64,000 nt of DNA from Soehngenia sp. (GTDB taxonomy: Bacteria; Bacillota; Clostridia; Tissierellales; Tissierellaceae), in contig JAGXFX010000009.1 of the NCBI GenBank assembly GCA_024637045.1, positions 62,001 through 126,000 of the forward strand, given 5' to 3'. Each line of letters opens with the position of its first letter. The first letter of the stretch is position 1. Under the pieces are notes generated by a model. The model made no database searches. It saw only the letters and a program-made list of their open reading frames with translations, and was not told the DNA's origin. Positions 1 through 9,755 of this stretch are shown here, in pieces. The position numbers were made by a program, and so were the translations under genes.

Positions 1-1
1 T

Positions 2-1093
2 ATGGCGCTTGAGAGAATGGTAACTGTTATGGTCATTACTTGTCCCCATGCTTTGGGGCTTGCATCACCTCTTGTTGTTGCTGTATCAACAACACTTTCA
101 GCAAAGCAAGGTCTTCTTATCAGGAACCGGGCCAACTTTGAAGGCGCAAGAAATCTTGATGCAGTTGTATTTGACAAGACGGGGACTCTTACAAAAGGTG
201 AATTTGGCGTAACCGATATTGTACCATCTGAAGGATATGAAGAGGATAATGTATTAAGAATAGCAGCAAGCTTAGAGCAAAACTCTGAGCATCCAATAGC
301 AACAGGGATTGTTAATGAGGCCAAGGAAAGGGAAATCGATCTTGGAGAGATTCAGGAATTCCAGTCACTAACTGGAAAGGGGATCGAAGGTAAGGTTGAT
401 GGAGAGAAAATTAATGTAGTAAGCATTGGATATGTACAAGACAAGGAACTTTCATATGACGAAGAACATTTTAACAAGATGAGTGAAGAAGGAAAGACGG
501 TTGTATTCGTACTTCTTGAAGATGAGTTAATCGGTATGATCGGGGTTGCTGATATGGTGAGGGAGACTGCCAAGGAAGCCATTGCAACCTTGAAGGAAAT
601 GGGAATACACTCAATTATGCTTACAGGTGACAATCAGAAGGTTGCAGACTGGGTTGCCGACCAACTTGGCTTGGATGAAGTTTATGCTGGAGTACTTCCT
701 GATGATAAGGCAAATCAGATCAAGAAAATCATGGATAAGGGTTGGAAGGTTGCCATGACAGGAGATGGTGTTAACGATGCCCCTGCTCTTGCAACAGCTG
801 ATCTTGGTATCGCAATTGGTGCAGGAACCGATGTTGCAATGGAAACTGCTGATGTGGTTCTTGTAAAGAGCAATCCAAATGATGTTGTAGCATTGATAGA
901 CCTATCAAGAAAGACCTACAGAAAGATGATCCAGAATCTGTGGTGGGCTACTGGATACAATATTATTGCAATACCACTTGCTGCAGGAGTTCTCGCTCCA
1001 TGGGGAATAGTTCTTAGTCCTGCTGTTGGTGCAATATTAATGAGTATGAGTACTGTAATTGTTGCAATAAATGCAAAGATGTTAAAGGCATAA
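2..1093 (+). CDS. copB: Heavy-metal P1B-type ATPase, CopB-like, C-terminal part (5' end outside window)
   Basis: Catalytic half of a membrane ATPase that exports soft metal ions, most likely copper. Visible: the CPH transmembrane metal motif (residues 14-16 of this fragment), phosphorylation site DKTGT (Asp near residue 58), SEHP, the TGDN loop and GDGVNDAP hinge. The last two helices carry GYN..AIPLAAG and SPAVGA.LMSMST. In this family CPH with a terminal MSxST marks the CopB/P1B-3 subgroup, whereas CPC marks CopA. The reading frame is open to the left edge, so the N-terminal metal-binding region and first helices are missing here. Metal choice (Cu+, Cu2+ or Ag+) is inferred. It ends just before a strong terminator. 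Confidence 0.9.
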   Translation: MALERMVTVMVITCPHALGLASPLVVAVSTTLSAKQGLLIRNRANFEGARNLDAVVFDKTGTLTKGEFGVTDIVPSEGYEEDNVLRIAASLEQNSEHPIATGIVNEAKEREIDLGEIQEFQSLTGKGIEGKVDGEKINVVSIGYVQDKELSYDEEHFNKMSEEGKTVVFVLLEDELIGMIGVADMVRETAKEAIATLKEMGIHSIMLTGDNQKVADWVADQLGLDEVYAGVLPDDKANQIKKIMDKGWKVAMTGDGVNDAPALATADLGIAIGAGTDVAMETADVVLVKSNPNDVVALIDLSRKTYRKMIQNLWWATGYNIIAIPLAAGVLAPWGIVLSPAVGAILMSMSTVIVAINAKMLKA

Positions 1094-1100
1094 ATGTTAG

Positions 1101-1154
1101 AAAACCCAATACAATGGAGCTGAAAATGTTTAAGCTCCTGATGTACTGGGTTTT
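1101..1154. terminator. Bidirectional intrinsic terminator between copB and thiE
   Basis: AAAACCCA at 1101-1108 pairs with TGGGTTTT at 1147-1154; inner arms TACA/TGTA and GGAGC/GCTCC extend the stem. A-run on one side and T-run on the other suit both converging genes. Confidence 0.8.
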
Positions 1155-1160
1155 CTTCAT

Positions 1161-1757
1161 TTACATATTTCTTATTTTCTCAATCAATCTTTCAGGATTT
1201 GTATTGTTCATTAGTCCCTCGGACAGACATACACCTTCAATACCAGTGTTTTTTAGCTTTTCTACATTTTCTGCGTTTATCCCACCTATGGCAAAGACTG
1301 GGAGAGTGGTGATTGATATAATTCTGCTTAAATCTGTCAGGGTTATTGACTGTGCATCTTTTTTGGTATTTGTCTGAAAAACTGCTCCTGATCCAAAGTA
1401 GTTCGCTCCGAAGTTTTCTTTTTCCTTAACTATTTCAATGGTTTTTACAGAAACACCAATTATTTTATCTGGTCCGAGAATTTTTCTTGCTGCCTCCAAC
1501 GGAAGATCATCATTGCCAAGGTGTACTCCATCAGCATCAATGGCAAGACAAATATCCACCCTGTTGTTGATTATTAAGGGTGTCTTGTATTTGTCGCACA
1601 GGATTTTAAGTTTCTTAGAGATTTCATAGATTACAGCTGTTGTATTAAGCTTGTCCCTGTACTGGATATAGTCTACGCCTGCTTTAAGAATTCGCTCTGT
1701 TTTCCCAAACCATGCTTTTTCATCTCTCATATCACTTGTGATCAGATAGATTTTCAT
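1161..1757 (-). CDS. thiE: Thiamine-phosphate synthase
   Basis: Joins HMP diphosphate to the thiazole phosphate to give thiamine phosphate. The 198-aa protein is slightly short for the family (about 210). It shows the TIM-barrel landmarks: QYRDK near residue 32, IINNRVD, GVHLGNDDLP, a phosphate-binding GSGAVFQTNTKKD segment and AIGGI. QYRDK and GAVFQT are small variations of the commoner Q.REK and GP.F.T. The ATG at 1757 is preceded by GGAGGT. It is the last gene of the TPP-riboswitch operon and overlaps thiM by 26 bases. Confidence 0.93.
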   Translation of the reverse strand: MKIYLITSDMRDEKAWFGKTERILKAGVDYIQYRDKLNTTAVIYEISKKLKILCDKYKTPLIINNRVDICLAIDADGVHLGNDDLPLEAARKILGPDKIIGVSVKTIEIVKEKENFGANYFGSGAVFQTNTKKDAQSITLTDLSRIISITTLPVFAIGGINAENVEKLKNTGIEGVCLSEGLMNNTNPERLIEKIRNM

Positions 1758-2430
1758 TTGAAAGAACCTCCAATTCGTTTAATAATGTTTCCTGAATCTT
1801 TCCGTAGGGGAAATCTGAATGGATTTTTTCTGCAGCTCTCGCCATCATAAGAGAGGCGTGGATGCAAGCCTGATATGGGTCCAAACCTTTTATGATAAGG
1901 CAGCCTATCAAGGTTCCCAGTATGCATCCAGTGCCTGGAAGCTTATGAATTTTGCTCTTCGGCATTTGGATGTTTTCTTCCCTGTTTCCATTTGTGAGAT
2001 TAATAATCTTTCCAGTTGTGACCAATACGGTATTGAACTTTTCTGAGAAGAAACCCTTGGAATGATTTTGAATTAAGGCTTGAATCTCATTTGAATTGCC
2101 TTTTACAACTGAAATTTTACGATTTTTAAGAAGATTCAGCGCTAACTCAAGCCTTGTGTCAGACATGGATATTCCCACAGGGTCAAGTACAATGGGTTTG
2201 TTGTCGTTTTCATATACTGGTACTGTCTTTTTTATTGCTTCAAGCTTGTCGGGGTTTGGCATACCGAGGTTTAATACCAACCCCGATGATACATGAGCAA
2301 TTTCGTGGGCATCCAGGCTACTGTTAGCCATTATTGGCGACAATCCCATTAGTTCTGTAACTTGTGCCTGTAGATTTGAAGCTACTTCGTTAGTTATATG
2401 GTGGAGGACTCGGATTTTTTTAGTTTCCAT
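1732..2430 (-). CDS. thiM: Hydroxyethylthiazole kinase
   Basis: Phosphorylates the thiazole alcohol salvaged from degraded thiamine, feeding ThiE. Motifs: HHITNEV near the N-terminus, ASPIM-like LSPIMANS, VLDPVG, VKGN..EI, TTGK and the catalytic GTGC near the C-terminal third. I place the start at the ATG at 2430 (METKKI...). An upstream in-frame extension to 2559 would only read into cytX and is Cys/His-rich nonsense. At 232 aa it is shorter than the usual 260-270, with the shortening spread over loops rather than in motifs. It overlaps cytX by 37 bases, so translation is probably coupled. Confidence 0.9.
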   Translation of the reverse strand: METKKIRVLHHITNEVASNLQAQVTELMGLSPIMANSSLDAHEIAHVSSGLVLNLGMPNPDKLEAIKKTVPVYENDNKPIVLDPVGISMSDTRLELALNLLKNRKISVVKGNSNEIQALIQNHSKGFFSEKFNTVLVTTGKIINLTNGNREENIQMPKSKIHKLPGTGCILGTLIGCLIIKGLDPYQACIHASLMMARAAEKIHSDFPYGKIQETLLNELEVLSNENLSDHK

Positions 2431-3593
2431 CTTATCATTCCCTTCGATGATGTGAGGTATATCAGTGAAACAATTGCCATTACAGGAAGAGTGGTGCCTA
2501 TGGACAAGTCTACATTTACAAATATCCTGTATACAGCTACTCCTATGAGCCAGTTGCAAAGAGCGAGAATATCTGCTTTAATATGATTCTTAAGGATATA
2601 ATAGTCAGTAATCAGGATTGCAAACAAAGATACAAACAAGGCACCTATCCATAGAAGAAAGCTTTCGTAGGATGTCATGGGAAAGGTCAAGGCTATCAGC
2701 ATTGAGATTACAACTACGCCTGTTCCAAGATGCTTCTCCGAAAATCCAGGCAAAAGGTTTTTTATGGACAAGCCGGCGCTGTATGCATCCAGATACGTTG
2801 TGGAGATGGTTGAGAGCATTATGATAATTACTCCCACCAGACCATAGCCCTGTGCAAATAGTATCGAACCAATATCTGTACTTTGGAATCCCAATGCTGC
2901 AATAAGGCCAACGAAGTACATAAGAGAGCTACCTACAAAGTAACCAATAAATGTACCAAAATTAGCACCTGATTTGCTTTTGCTATCTCTTGTGTAATCT
3001 GCCACCAGTGGAACCCAGGATATTGGCATTACTATGGTCAGCTCAATTGCCAGACCAATGGAAATGGTATTCAGATTGGGCATGGTTGTGATACCTTCAG
3101 TTCCAAGTCCGATGCTTATAAGAATCATGGTTATCGCAAACATTGAGATTCCTATTATGATGTTTCCTATTTTCCACAAGCCTTTACCCACATATAGCCA
3201 TAAGGCTATAAATATGCCCAGGACTACAATCCATGTGGAGGTGCTGCCAAAGGAGAATATATGCTGGAGCAGTATTGCGGTTGCAGTGCCACCTGAAATA
3301 AGCATAATGACTGTCCACCCTATCAATTGGGTTGCATTGAGAAATGAGAACAAGGTTTTTCCGTACTTGCCGAAGGTGAGCTCGGTGGTTTCCATGCTTG
3401 CAAGCTTCTTTTCATATCCGATATTACCAGCAGCCACCATTACTAGGCCACCTATGATATGTCCGATTATGATTACCAAAAGTCCAAGTTTGAATCCCAG
3501 AGGGGCCAGCAAGCCTCCAGTCATTATTTCGGCTATTGAAATTGCAGCTCCAAACCACAGGGCGGTTAGGTTTAATCCGCTGAATTTATTCAT
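2394..3593 (-). CDS. cytX: Hydroxymethylpyrimidine transporter CytX (NCS1 family)
   Basis: A 399-aa polytopic permease of the cytosine/purine/allantoin (NCS1) family with about 12 hydrophobic segments. The N-terminus has LTALWFGAAISIAEIMTGGLLAP, and there is a central SWVPLVADYTR segment, both typical of the CytX subgroup. CytX members sit in thiamine operons and are predicted to take up hydroxymethylpyrimidine; the position between thiD and thiM supports that. The ATG at 3593 has AAGGAG about 9 bases upstream and overlaps the end of thiD by 8 bases. Confidence 0.9.
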   Translation of the reverse strand: MNKFSGLNLTALWFGAAISIAEIMTGGLLAPLGFKLGLLVIIIGHIIGGLVMVAAGNIGYEKKLASMETTELTFGKYGKTLFSFLNATQLIGWTVIMLISGGTATAILLQHIFSFGSTSTWIVVLGIFIALWLYVGKGLWKIGNIIIGISMFAITMILISIGLGTEGITTMPNLNTISIGLAIELTIVMPISWVPLVADYTRDSKSKSGANFGTFIGYFVGSSLMYFVGLIAALGFQSTDIGSILFAQGYGLVGVIIIMLSTISTTYLDAYSAGLSIKNLLPGFSEKHLGTGVVVISMLIALTFPMTSYESFLLWIGALFVSLFAILITDYYILKNHIKADILALCNWLIGVAVYRIFVNVDLSIGTTLPVMAIVSLIYLTSSKGMIRWKLKKSESSTI

Positions 3594-4389
3594 TATGGCT
3601 CGCTCCTTTATGGCAATTATGAAAATGATTTAATGCTCCAACACCTTTTCCAATAGGGAAGCCCTGCTTGATGCTTTCGTATACGTACATCTTGGATTTC
3701 GAAACAGCTTCCTCAAGAGTGTATCCCTTGGCCAAGTTGGAACAAATTGACGATGAAAGAGCACAGCCGGTCCCGTGATTGTTCTTTGAATCTATCCTGT
3801 CCACCACAAACTTTTTGATTTCAGTGCCATCATAAAGGATGTCAACAGCAGGTCCATCTAGATGACCTCCCTTTAGGAGTACGTTTTTACATCCAAGATT
3901 CATAAGAGCCTTGGCTGCTTCTATCATTTCTTCTTCGCTTTTTATTCTCATCCCCGTCAATACCTCTGCCTCCGGAATATTGGGAGTGATAAGGTATGCC
4001 ATAGGAACAAGGTGTTTCTTCAGTGCATGGATTGCATTAGGTTGAAGCAGGTTCGAACCGCTTTTAGATACCATGACCGGATCAAGCACAATTTCAGGGA
4101 GATTGAATTTTTTTAAAGTCGCAGCAATCATTTCTATTGTTTCTGGAATGGATACCATGCCTATTTTAATACCGTCTATTTCTATATCTTCAAAAAGTGT
4201 ATTTATCTGTGCTTCTATTGCTTCGCTTGGTATATCATGTACCAGAAACACTCCTTGGGTATTCTGAGCTGTTATTGCTGTTATTACACTCATCCCGAAT
4301 GTTTCGTTTGCAGAAAACGTCTTTAAATCTCCTTGTATTCCGGCTCCCCCTGATGAATCACTTCCGGCTATAGTCAATACCTTTTTCAT
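3586..4389 (-). CDS. thiD: HMP kinase / HMP-phosphate kinase
   Basis: Phosphorylates hydroxymethylpyrimidine twice to give the diphosphate used by ThiE. The 267-aa ribokinase-fold protein has the family signature TIAGSDSSGGAGIQGD at the start, ITAQNT, LDPVM, LITPNIPEA, LLKGGH and NNHGTGCALSS containing the catalytic Asp/GTGC region. The ATG at 4389 overlaps the thiW stop region by 4 bases (ATGA), which suggests coupled translation. Confidence 0.95.
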   Translation of the reverse strand: MKKVLTIAGSDSSGGAGIQGDLKTFSANETFGMSVITAITAQNTQGVFLVHDIPSEAIEAQINTLFEDIEIDGIKIGMVSIPETIEMIAATLKKFNLPEIVLDPVMVSKSGSNLLQPNAIHALKKHLVPMAYLITPNIPEAEVLTGMRIKSEEEMIEAAKALMNLGCKNVLLKGGHLDGPAVDILYDGTEIKKFVVDRIDSKNNHGTGCALSSSICSNLAKGYTLEEAVSKSKMYVYESIKQGFPIGKGVGALNHFHNCHKGASHNE

Positions 4390-4874
4390 TTTAACAATAC
4401 CCCCCTCTTTAGATTTTTCAGTGACTTGACGACTAAGACTCCAAGAACTGCTCCACCGAGGCTTGAAATGATAAAAGGTGGGATAAAGAAGAATGCACCT
4501 GTTTCAGAACCCAGAAGGAACTTTGACAGAGGAAATGCAGCCAGGCTTCCAATCAGGCCTGTGCCAATCACTTCGCCAATTCCTGCTGCATATGTTTTTT
4601 TGAATTGTTTGTAGGCAATCCCCGCAAGCATTGCACCGAAGATACTTCCAGGGAATGCCAATATTGATCCAACTCCCAAAATGTTTCTCAATAGTGAAAT
4701 CAGAAAAGCATTGGCCACAGCATAGCCAGGTCCCAACAAGATTGCACCTATAACGTTTATTGTATGTTGCAGGGGATATGCCTTTGCAACGTTAATTGGA
4801 ATAACAATTATGTGACTTGCAAGTACACCGATCGATACCAGTAATCCACTTAATACGAGTTTCCTTGTTCGCAT
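4386..4874 (-). CDS. thiW: ThiW, thiamine-precursor (thiazole) ECF-type S component
   Basis: Small integral membrane protein (162 aa, about five helices) that binds a thiamine precursor, by family prediction hydroxyethylthiazole, and works with a shared energizing module encoded elsewhere. Diagnostic stretches are RKLVLSGLLVSIGVLAS, AYPLQHTINVIGAILLGP and GSILAFPGSIFGAMLAG. The start at 4874 has an ideal CAAGGAGGT 7 bases upstream. A second in-frame ATG at 4940 directly abuts another AGGAGGT with no spacing and would add 22 unrelated residues, so I reject it. First gene after the TPP riboswitch. Confidence 0.88.
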   Translation of the reverse strand: MRTRKLVLSGLLVSIGVLASHIIVIPINVAKAYPLQHTINVIGAILLGPGYAVANAFLISLLRNILGVGSILAFPGSIFGAMLAGIAYKQFKKTYAAGIGEVIGTGLIGSLAAFPLSKFLLGSETGAFFFIPPFIISSLGGAVLGVLVVKSLKNLKRGVLLK

Positions 4875-4880
4875 AAAAAA

Positions 4881-4950
4881 ACCTCCTTGTATTTTATGTA
4901 CTAGAAGGTTAGGCCTCTGCAAGGTAAAAAATAAATGCATACCTCCTTGC
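4881..4950 (-). promoter_or_regulatory. Probable expression platform between TPP aptamer and thiW
   Basis: Read on the minus strand, GCAAGG (complement of 4945-4950) can pair with CCTTGC (complement of 4919-4924). The first arm contains a decoy AGGAGGT, and the true thiW Shine-Dalgarno lies at 4881-4889. Segments CCTTCT and AGGAGG could also pair. Control of ribosome access is inferred; no strong U-run is visible. Confidence 0.45.
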
Positions 4951-4983
4951 GACGGAAATATGCATTATATGCAGTATGATACT

Positions 4984-5066
4984 TTCCTACGCTGGCATTA
5001 TCCAGATCAGGTATAAGAGTAAGAAACTTATGGGTTTCACTTTCAGCTGGCCTTTCCAGCTCCCCT
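4984..5066 (-). promoter_or_regulatory. TPP (THI-box) riboswitch
   Basis: On the minus strand the element begins AGGGGAGCTGG, contains the CTGA(A)A pyrimidine-sensor segment and ends with the near-invariant ACCTGATCTGGATAATGCC followed by AGCGTAGGAA. Binding of thiamine pyrophosphate should shut off the downstream thiW-thiD-cytX-thiM-thiE operon. Confidence 0.95.
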
Positions 5067-5094
5067 AGTACAATTGTATTATTAACTTGAGAAC

Positions 5095-5123
5095 AATATA
5101 CCAGAAATAGAACAGTGTGTCAA
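5095..5123 (-). promoter_or_regulatory. Sigma-70-type promoter of the thi operon
   Basis: On the minus strand TTGACA (5118-5123) and TATATT (5095-5100) are separated by exactly 17 bases. This places the transcription start some 20 bases before the TPP aptamer. Confidence 0.8.
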
Positions 5124-5301
5124 ACAGTAAAGTTCACAATTATTCTTCAAAATCAGGTAAATGTGAATAATAGCGTAGATGAAGCAAAACAAAGGGTATA
5201 AATTTAAAAGAAAGAGAAGCTTAATCAGAAAAAAATATTGGAAGCAAAGCAGAAACTCTGGCGATAAGCATTTACTTTTGGAGTGATTAAGGAGGGAGAC
5301 A

Positions 5302-6414
5302 ATGGATAAGAAAATCTATTTGCCTTGGGATTTGATTGGGGATTTTATGGTGGCTGCTTTTGAAGAGGTAGGCGTTCCAAGAGAGGATGCCTTGATTTGT
5401 GCTGATATTCTTATGGAAAGTGATATGAGAGGAATTGAAAGCCATGGCGTAAACAGGTTCAAGCCCATCTATATTGACAGGATAAATGAGGGGATACTTA
5501 ATCCTATTACAGAATTTGAAGTTGTAAGGGAAACCCCAACTACTGCAGTAGTTGATGGACATAACGGAATGGGAATGGTTGTGTCCTACAAGTCAATGAA
5601 GCTTGCAATTGAAAAGGCCAAGAAGTATGGCATGGGTATGGTAGCAGTTAGAAACTCCACCCACTACGGAATAGCAGGATATTATGCTACCATGGCAACA
5701 GAAGAGGATATGATTGGAATCACCGGTACCAATGCAAGGCCGTCCATTGCTCCTACCTTCGGTGTTGAGAATATGCTTGGCACTAATCCTCTGACCTTTG
5801 GGATGCCTACAGATGAGCACTTCCCATTTGTATTGGACTGTGCCACAAGCATAACCCAAAGGGGAAAGATTGAATACTATGCAAGGATGAGCAAGGATAC
5901 TCCTTCGGGTATGGTCATTGGAAGCGATGGTTCTGCAATGACCGACAGTGAAAAAATACTAAAGGATTTACTTTCAGGTGAGGCTGCATTTGCTCCTCTT
6001 GGAGGAATAGGCGAGGAGATGGGAGGCTACAAGGGTTATGGCTATGCCACAGTGGTGGAAATTCTGTCGGCTGCCTTGCAGGCGGGAAGCTTTTTAAGAA
6101 TGCTTTCTGGAATTGGTGAAAATGGCGAGAAGATATCGTATCCCCTTGGACACTTCTTCCTTGCAATTGATACTGAAGCCTTTATGGGTGCTGAAAGCTT
6201 TAAGCGTACAACGGGTAATATACTAAGAGAATTGAGAAGCTCCAAGGTTTCACCTGGTGAAGATAGAATTTACACAGCAGGAGAAAAAGAGTACCTTGAG
6301 TCTTTGGAAAGAAAGGACAAAGGAGTTCCTGTAAATGAAGGTGTGCAGAATGATCTGGTTAGGTTAAGGGATAGTCTGAATCTTGATTTCAGCTTTCCAT
6401 TTGAACAGGATTAG
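5302..6414 (+). CDS. Ldh2/malate dehydrogenase family NAD(P)-dependent oxidoreductase
   Basis: A 370-aa member of the second lactate/malate/ureidoglycolate dehydrogenase family, unrelated to the classical Rossmann LDH. Seen: SDMRGIESHGVNR near residue 48 with the conserved catalytic His, VDGHNGMG, RNSTHYGIAGYYA with the second His, GTNARPSIAP and GTNPLTFG, and GGYKGYG toward the C-terminus. It reduces or oxidises a 2-oxo/2-hydroxy acid in the cytoplasm; substrate cannot be told by eye. The ATG follows AAGGAGGG. It lies 54 bases before atpD with no terminator between, so co-transcription with the ATPase is possible but its role there is unclear. Confidence 0.85.
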   Translation: MDKKIYLPWDLIGDFMVAAFEEVGVPREDALICADILMESDMRGIESHGVNRFKPIYIDRINEGILNPITEFEVVRETPTTAVVDGHNGMGMVVSYKSMKLAIEKAKKYGMGMVAVRNSTHYGIAGYYATMATEEDMIGITGTNARPSIAPTFGVENMLGTNPLTFGMPTDEHFPFVLDCATSITQRGKIEYYARMSKDTPSGMVIGSDGSAMTDSEKILKDLLSGEAAFAPLGGIGEEMGGYKGYGYATVVEILSAALQAGSFLRMLSGIGENGEKISYPLGHFFLAIDTEAFMGAESFKRTTGNILRELRSSKVSPGEDRIYTAGEKEYLESLERKDKGVPVNEGVQNDLVRLRDSLNLDFSFPFEQD

Positions 6415-6441
6415 TTATAGAAGAGTTTGGGTAGATAGTAA

Positions 6442-8212
<1,771 letters not shown>

Positions 8213-8217
8213 TAGCT

Positions 8218-8517
8218 TTGGATAAGAAAAAACCTACCCCTGAAGAAGAGCTTACTACCAAGATATCAGATGATGTAAAGAACAGGCTTAGGGCTAAAAA
8301 AGAAGGAAAAGAGATTATGTTTGGTATGGGCGTTTTCGGAATAATTGGCTGGTCCATAACCGTTCCAACGCTTCTTGGAGTTGCTCTGGGCATATATCTG
8401 GACAAAAGATTTCAGGTTGATTTTTCCTGGACCCTTACCCTTATGTTTGCAGGGTTGATCATGGGTTGTTATAATGCATGGCGCTGGGTTAACGAAAAAA
8501 GCAATAAAAGGAAGTGA
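8218..8517 (+). CDS. atpQ: N-ATPase accessory membrane protein AtpQ (AtpI/AtpZ-like)
   Basis: About 99 aa with a charged Lys/Glu-rich N-terminal 40 residues and two hydrophobic helices (GMGVFGIIGWSITVPTLLGVALGIYL, then FSWTLTLMFAGLIMGCYNAW). The motif PTLLGVALGIYLDKRF resembles AtpZ/AtpI proteins. Its place between epsilon and AtpR defines it as AtpQ in the N-ATPase nomenclature; proposed roles are c-ring assembly or cation handling. Start uncertain: TTG at 8218 has GGAG eight bases upstream; GTG at 8209 overlaps the atpC stop and adds three residues. Confidence 0.85.
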   Translation: MDKKKPTPEEELTTKISDDVKNRLRAKKEGKEIMFGMGVFGIIGWSITVPTLLGVALGIYLDKRFQVDFSWTLTLMFAGLIMGCYNAWRWVNEKSNKRK

Positions 8518-8521
8518 AAAT

Positions 8522-8779
8522 ATGGTAATAGCATTCCTGACTGGTATTTTGCTGGGGGGAGTCTTCTTTGGAGGTCTTTACTTTAGTGTCAATCGAATGG
8601 CAGATATGAAGCATCCAGCAGTATTTATGATAGCAAGCTTGATTATCAGGATGTTAATTGTAGTGTTGGGATTATATCTTATCAGAGGAGATAATTACTA
8701 CAATATTCCCCTGGCATTGGTGGGGATAATATTGGCAAGAATTTATTTGACCTCGTGGGTAAAAAAGAAGGAAAGTTAG
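8522..8779 (+). CDS. atpR: N-ATPase accessory membrane protein AtpR
   Basis: An 85-aa protein with three predicted helices, placed between atpQ and atpB as in described N-ATPase operons. Arginines lie inside otherwise hydrophobic stretches (about residues 43 and 73). In this family they have been proposed to contact the ion-binding glutamates of the c subunit. AtpR has no counterpart in standard F-ATPase operons, so it is the best single marker of the N type. ATG at 8522 follows GGAAGTGA. Confidence 0.85.
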   Translation: MVIAFLTGILLGGVFFGGLYFSVNRMADMKHPAVFMIASLIIRMLIVVLGLYLIRGDNYYNIPLALVGIILARIYLTSWVKKKES

Positions 8780-8806
8780 GTTATATGAAAGGAATAGGAG
8801 AGAAAA

Positions 8807-9481
8807 ATGTCAATTGATCCTAGTAGCATAGTATATTTTGAATGGGGATTTGTCAGGATAACTGCGACCTTGGTGTTTACTTGGGTGACAATGTTGCTGC
8901 TGACAGTGGGAGGGTTGCTTTTGACGAGAAATCTGACCGAAGAAAGCGATATGTCCAAGAGCCAGTCTATCCTTGAAGCGACACTGATTACAATGAAAAA
9001 TCAGATCAGAAGTGTAAGTCAGCAGGACCCTGGAAGGTACCTGCCATTTATCAGCACTCTTTTCATTTTTATTATGACGGCAACGATTTTGTCGATTATA
9101 CCAGGCTTCCATGCCCCAACAGGGTCTTTAAATACAACAATAGCCTTGTCTCTTTATGTGTTCTTTGCAGTTCCTTTTTACGGGATACAGAGCATTGGTA
9201 TAAAGAACTACCTTAAAGAATATACAAAGCCGTCAATTGTAATGCTGCCATTTAACATTATAAGTGAATTTTCAAGAATTGTCTCACTGGCAGTCAGATT
9301 GTATGGAAATGTTATGAGTACAAGCGTAATAGTTATTATTCTATTGGGTGTAGTACCCTTTTTCTTTCCAGTAGTTATACAGTTGTTCGGGATTCTTACT
9401 GGAGCTATACAAGCATATATTTTTGCCATACTGGCAACTGTCTATATAGCTTCAGCTACAAGTGAAAATCAAGGAGGATGA
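8807..9481 (+). CDS. atpB: N-type ATPase, membrane subunit a
   Basis: Stator channel subunit, 224 aa with about five helices. Carries the essential arginine in AVRLYGN (Arg near residue 164), preceded by LPFNIISEFSRIVSLA, and ends AYIFAILATVYIASA, all as in family a subunits. With the c ring it forms the ion path. Follows atpR by 27 bases and is 3 bases before atpE. Confidence 0.95.
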   Translation: MSIDPSSIVYFEWGFVRITATLVFTWVTMLLLTVGGLLLTRNLTEESDMSKSQSILEATLITMKNQIRSVSQQDPGRYLPFISTLFIFIMTATILSIIPGFHAPTGSLNTTIALSLYVFFAVPFYGIQSIGIKNYLKEYTKPSIVMLPFNIISEFSRIVSLAVRLYGNVMSTSVIVIILLGVVPFFFPVVIQLFGILTGAIQAYIFAILATVYIASATSENQGG

Positions 9482-9484
9482 GTT

Positions 9485-9751
9485 ATGGATTCAATAACGG
9501 TTATAGGAATGACATCCATTGTAATGGCAGGATTTACAATAGCAATTGGATCAATTGCACCGGCCATAGGAGAAGGGAACGCGGTTGCACAGGCATTGAG
9601 GTCAATTGCCCAGCAGCCTGATGAGGCAAATACAATCTCCAGGACGCTTTTTGTAGGACTGGCAATGATAGAGTCTACGGCTATTTACTGTTTTGTAATA
9701 TCCATGATTCTTCTTTTCGCCAATCCGTTCTGGAATGCGATTATGGGGTGA
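9485..9751 (+). CDS. atpE: N-type ATPase, c subunit with Na+-binding signature
   Basis: An 88-aa helical hairpin that forms the rotor ring. The loop RSIAQQPDEANTI is typical of the family. Ion-site residues Glu30, Glu63, Ser64, Thr65 and Tyr68 line up with Gln32, Glu65, Ser66, Thr67 and Tyr70 of the Ilyobacter tartaricus sodium ring, so Na+ coupling is predicted. Having a carboxylate in helix 1 as well as helix 2 is a known N-ATPase trait. AAGGAGGA precedes the ATG; the gene is flanked tightly by atpB and atpF. Confidence 0.95.
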   Translation: MDSITVIGMTSIVMAGFTIAIGSIAPAIGEGNAVAQALRSIAQQPDEANTISRTLFVGLAMIESTAIYCFVISMILLFANPFWNAIMG

Positions 9752-9755
9752 TATC

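Noticed and set aside
2431-2559. Longer thiM start at 2559
   Set aside because: The extension is Cys/His-rich, lies inside cytX and precedes the conserved N-terminus; ATG 2430 is adequate.
3034-3633. A 199-codon open frame on the plus strand opposite cytX
   Set aside because: Antisense to a well-supported permease gene; residue make-up (Met, Ile, Pro rich) is what the reverse of a membrane gene gives; no ribosome site or family.
4875-4940. Longer thiW start at 4940
   Set aside because: No spacing between AGGAGGT and the ATG, and the added 22 residues are unlike ThiW; the 4874 start has an ideal site.
5302-6414. Ldh2-family gene as an integral part of the ATPase operon
   Set aside because: Close spacing allows co-transcription, but no functional link is known and N-ATPase operons begin with atpD.
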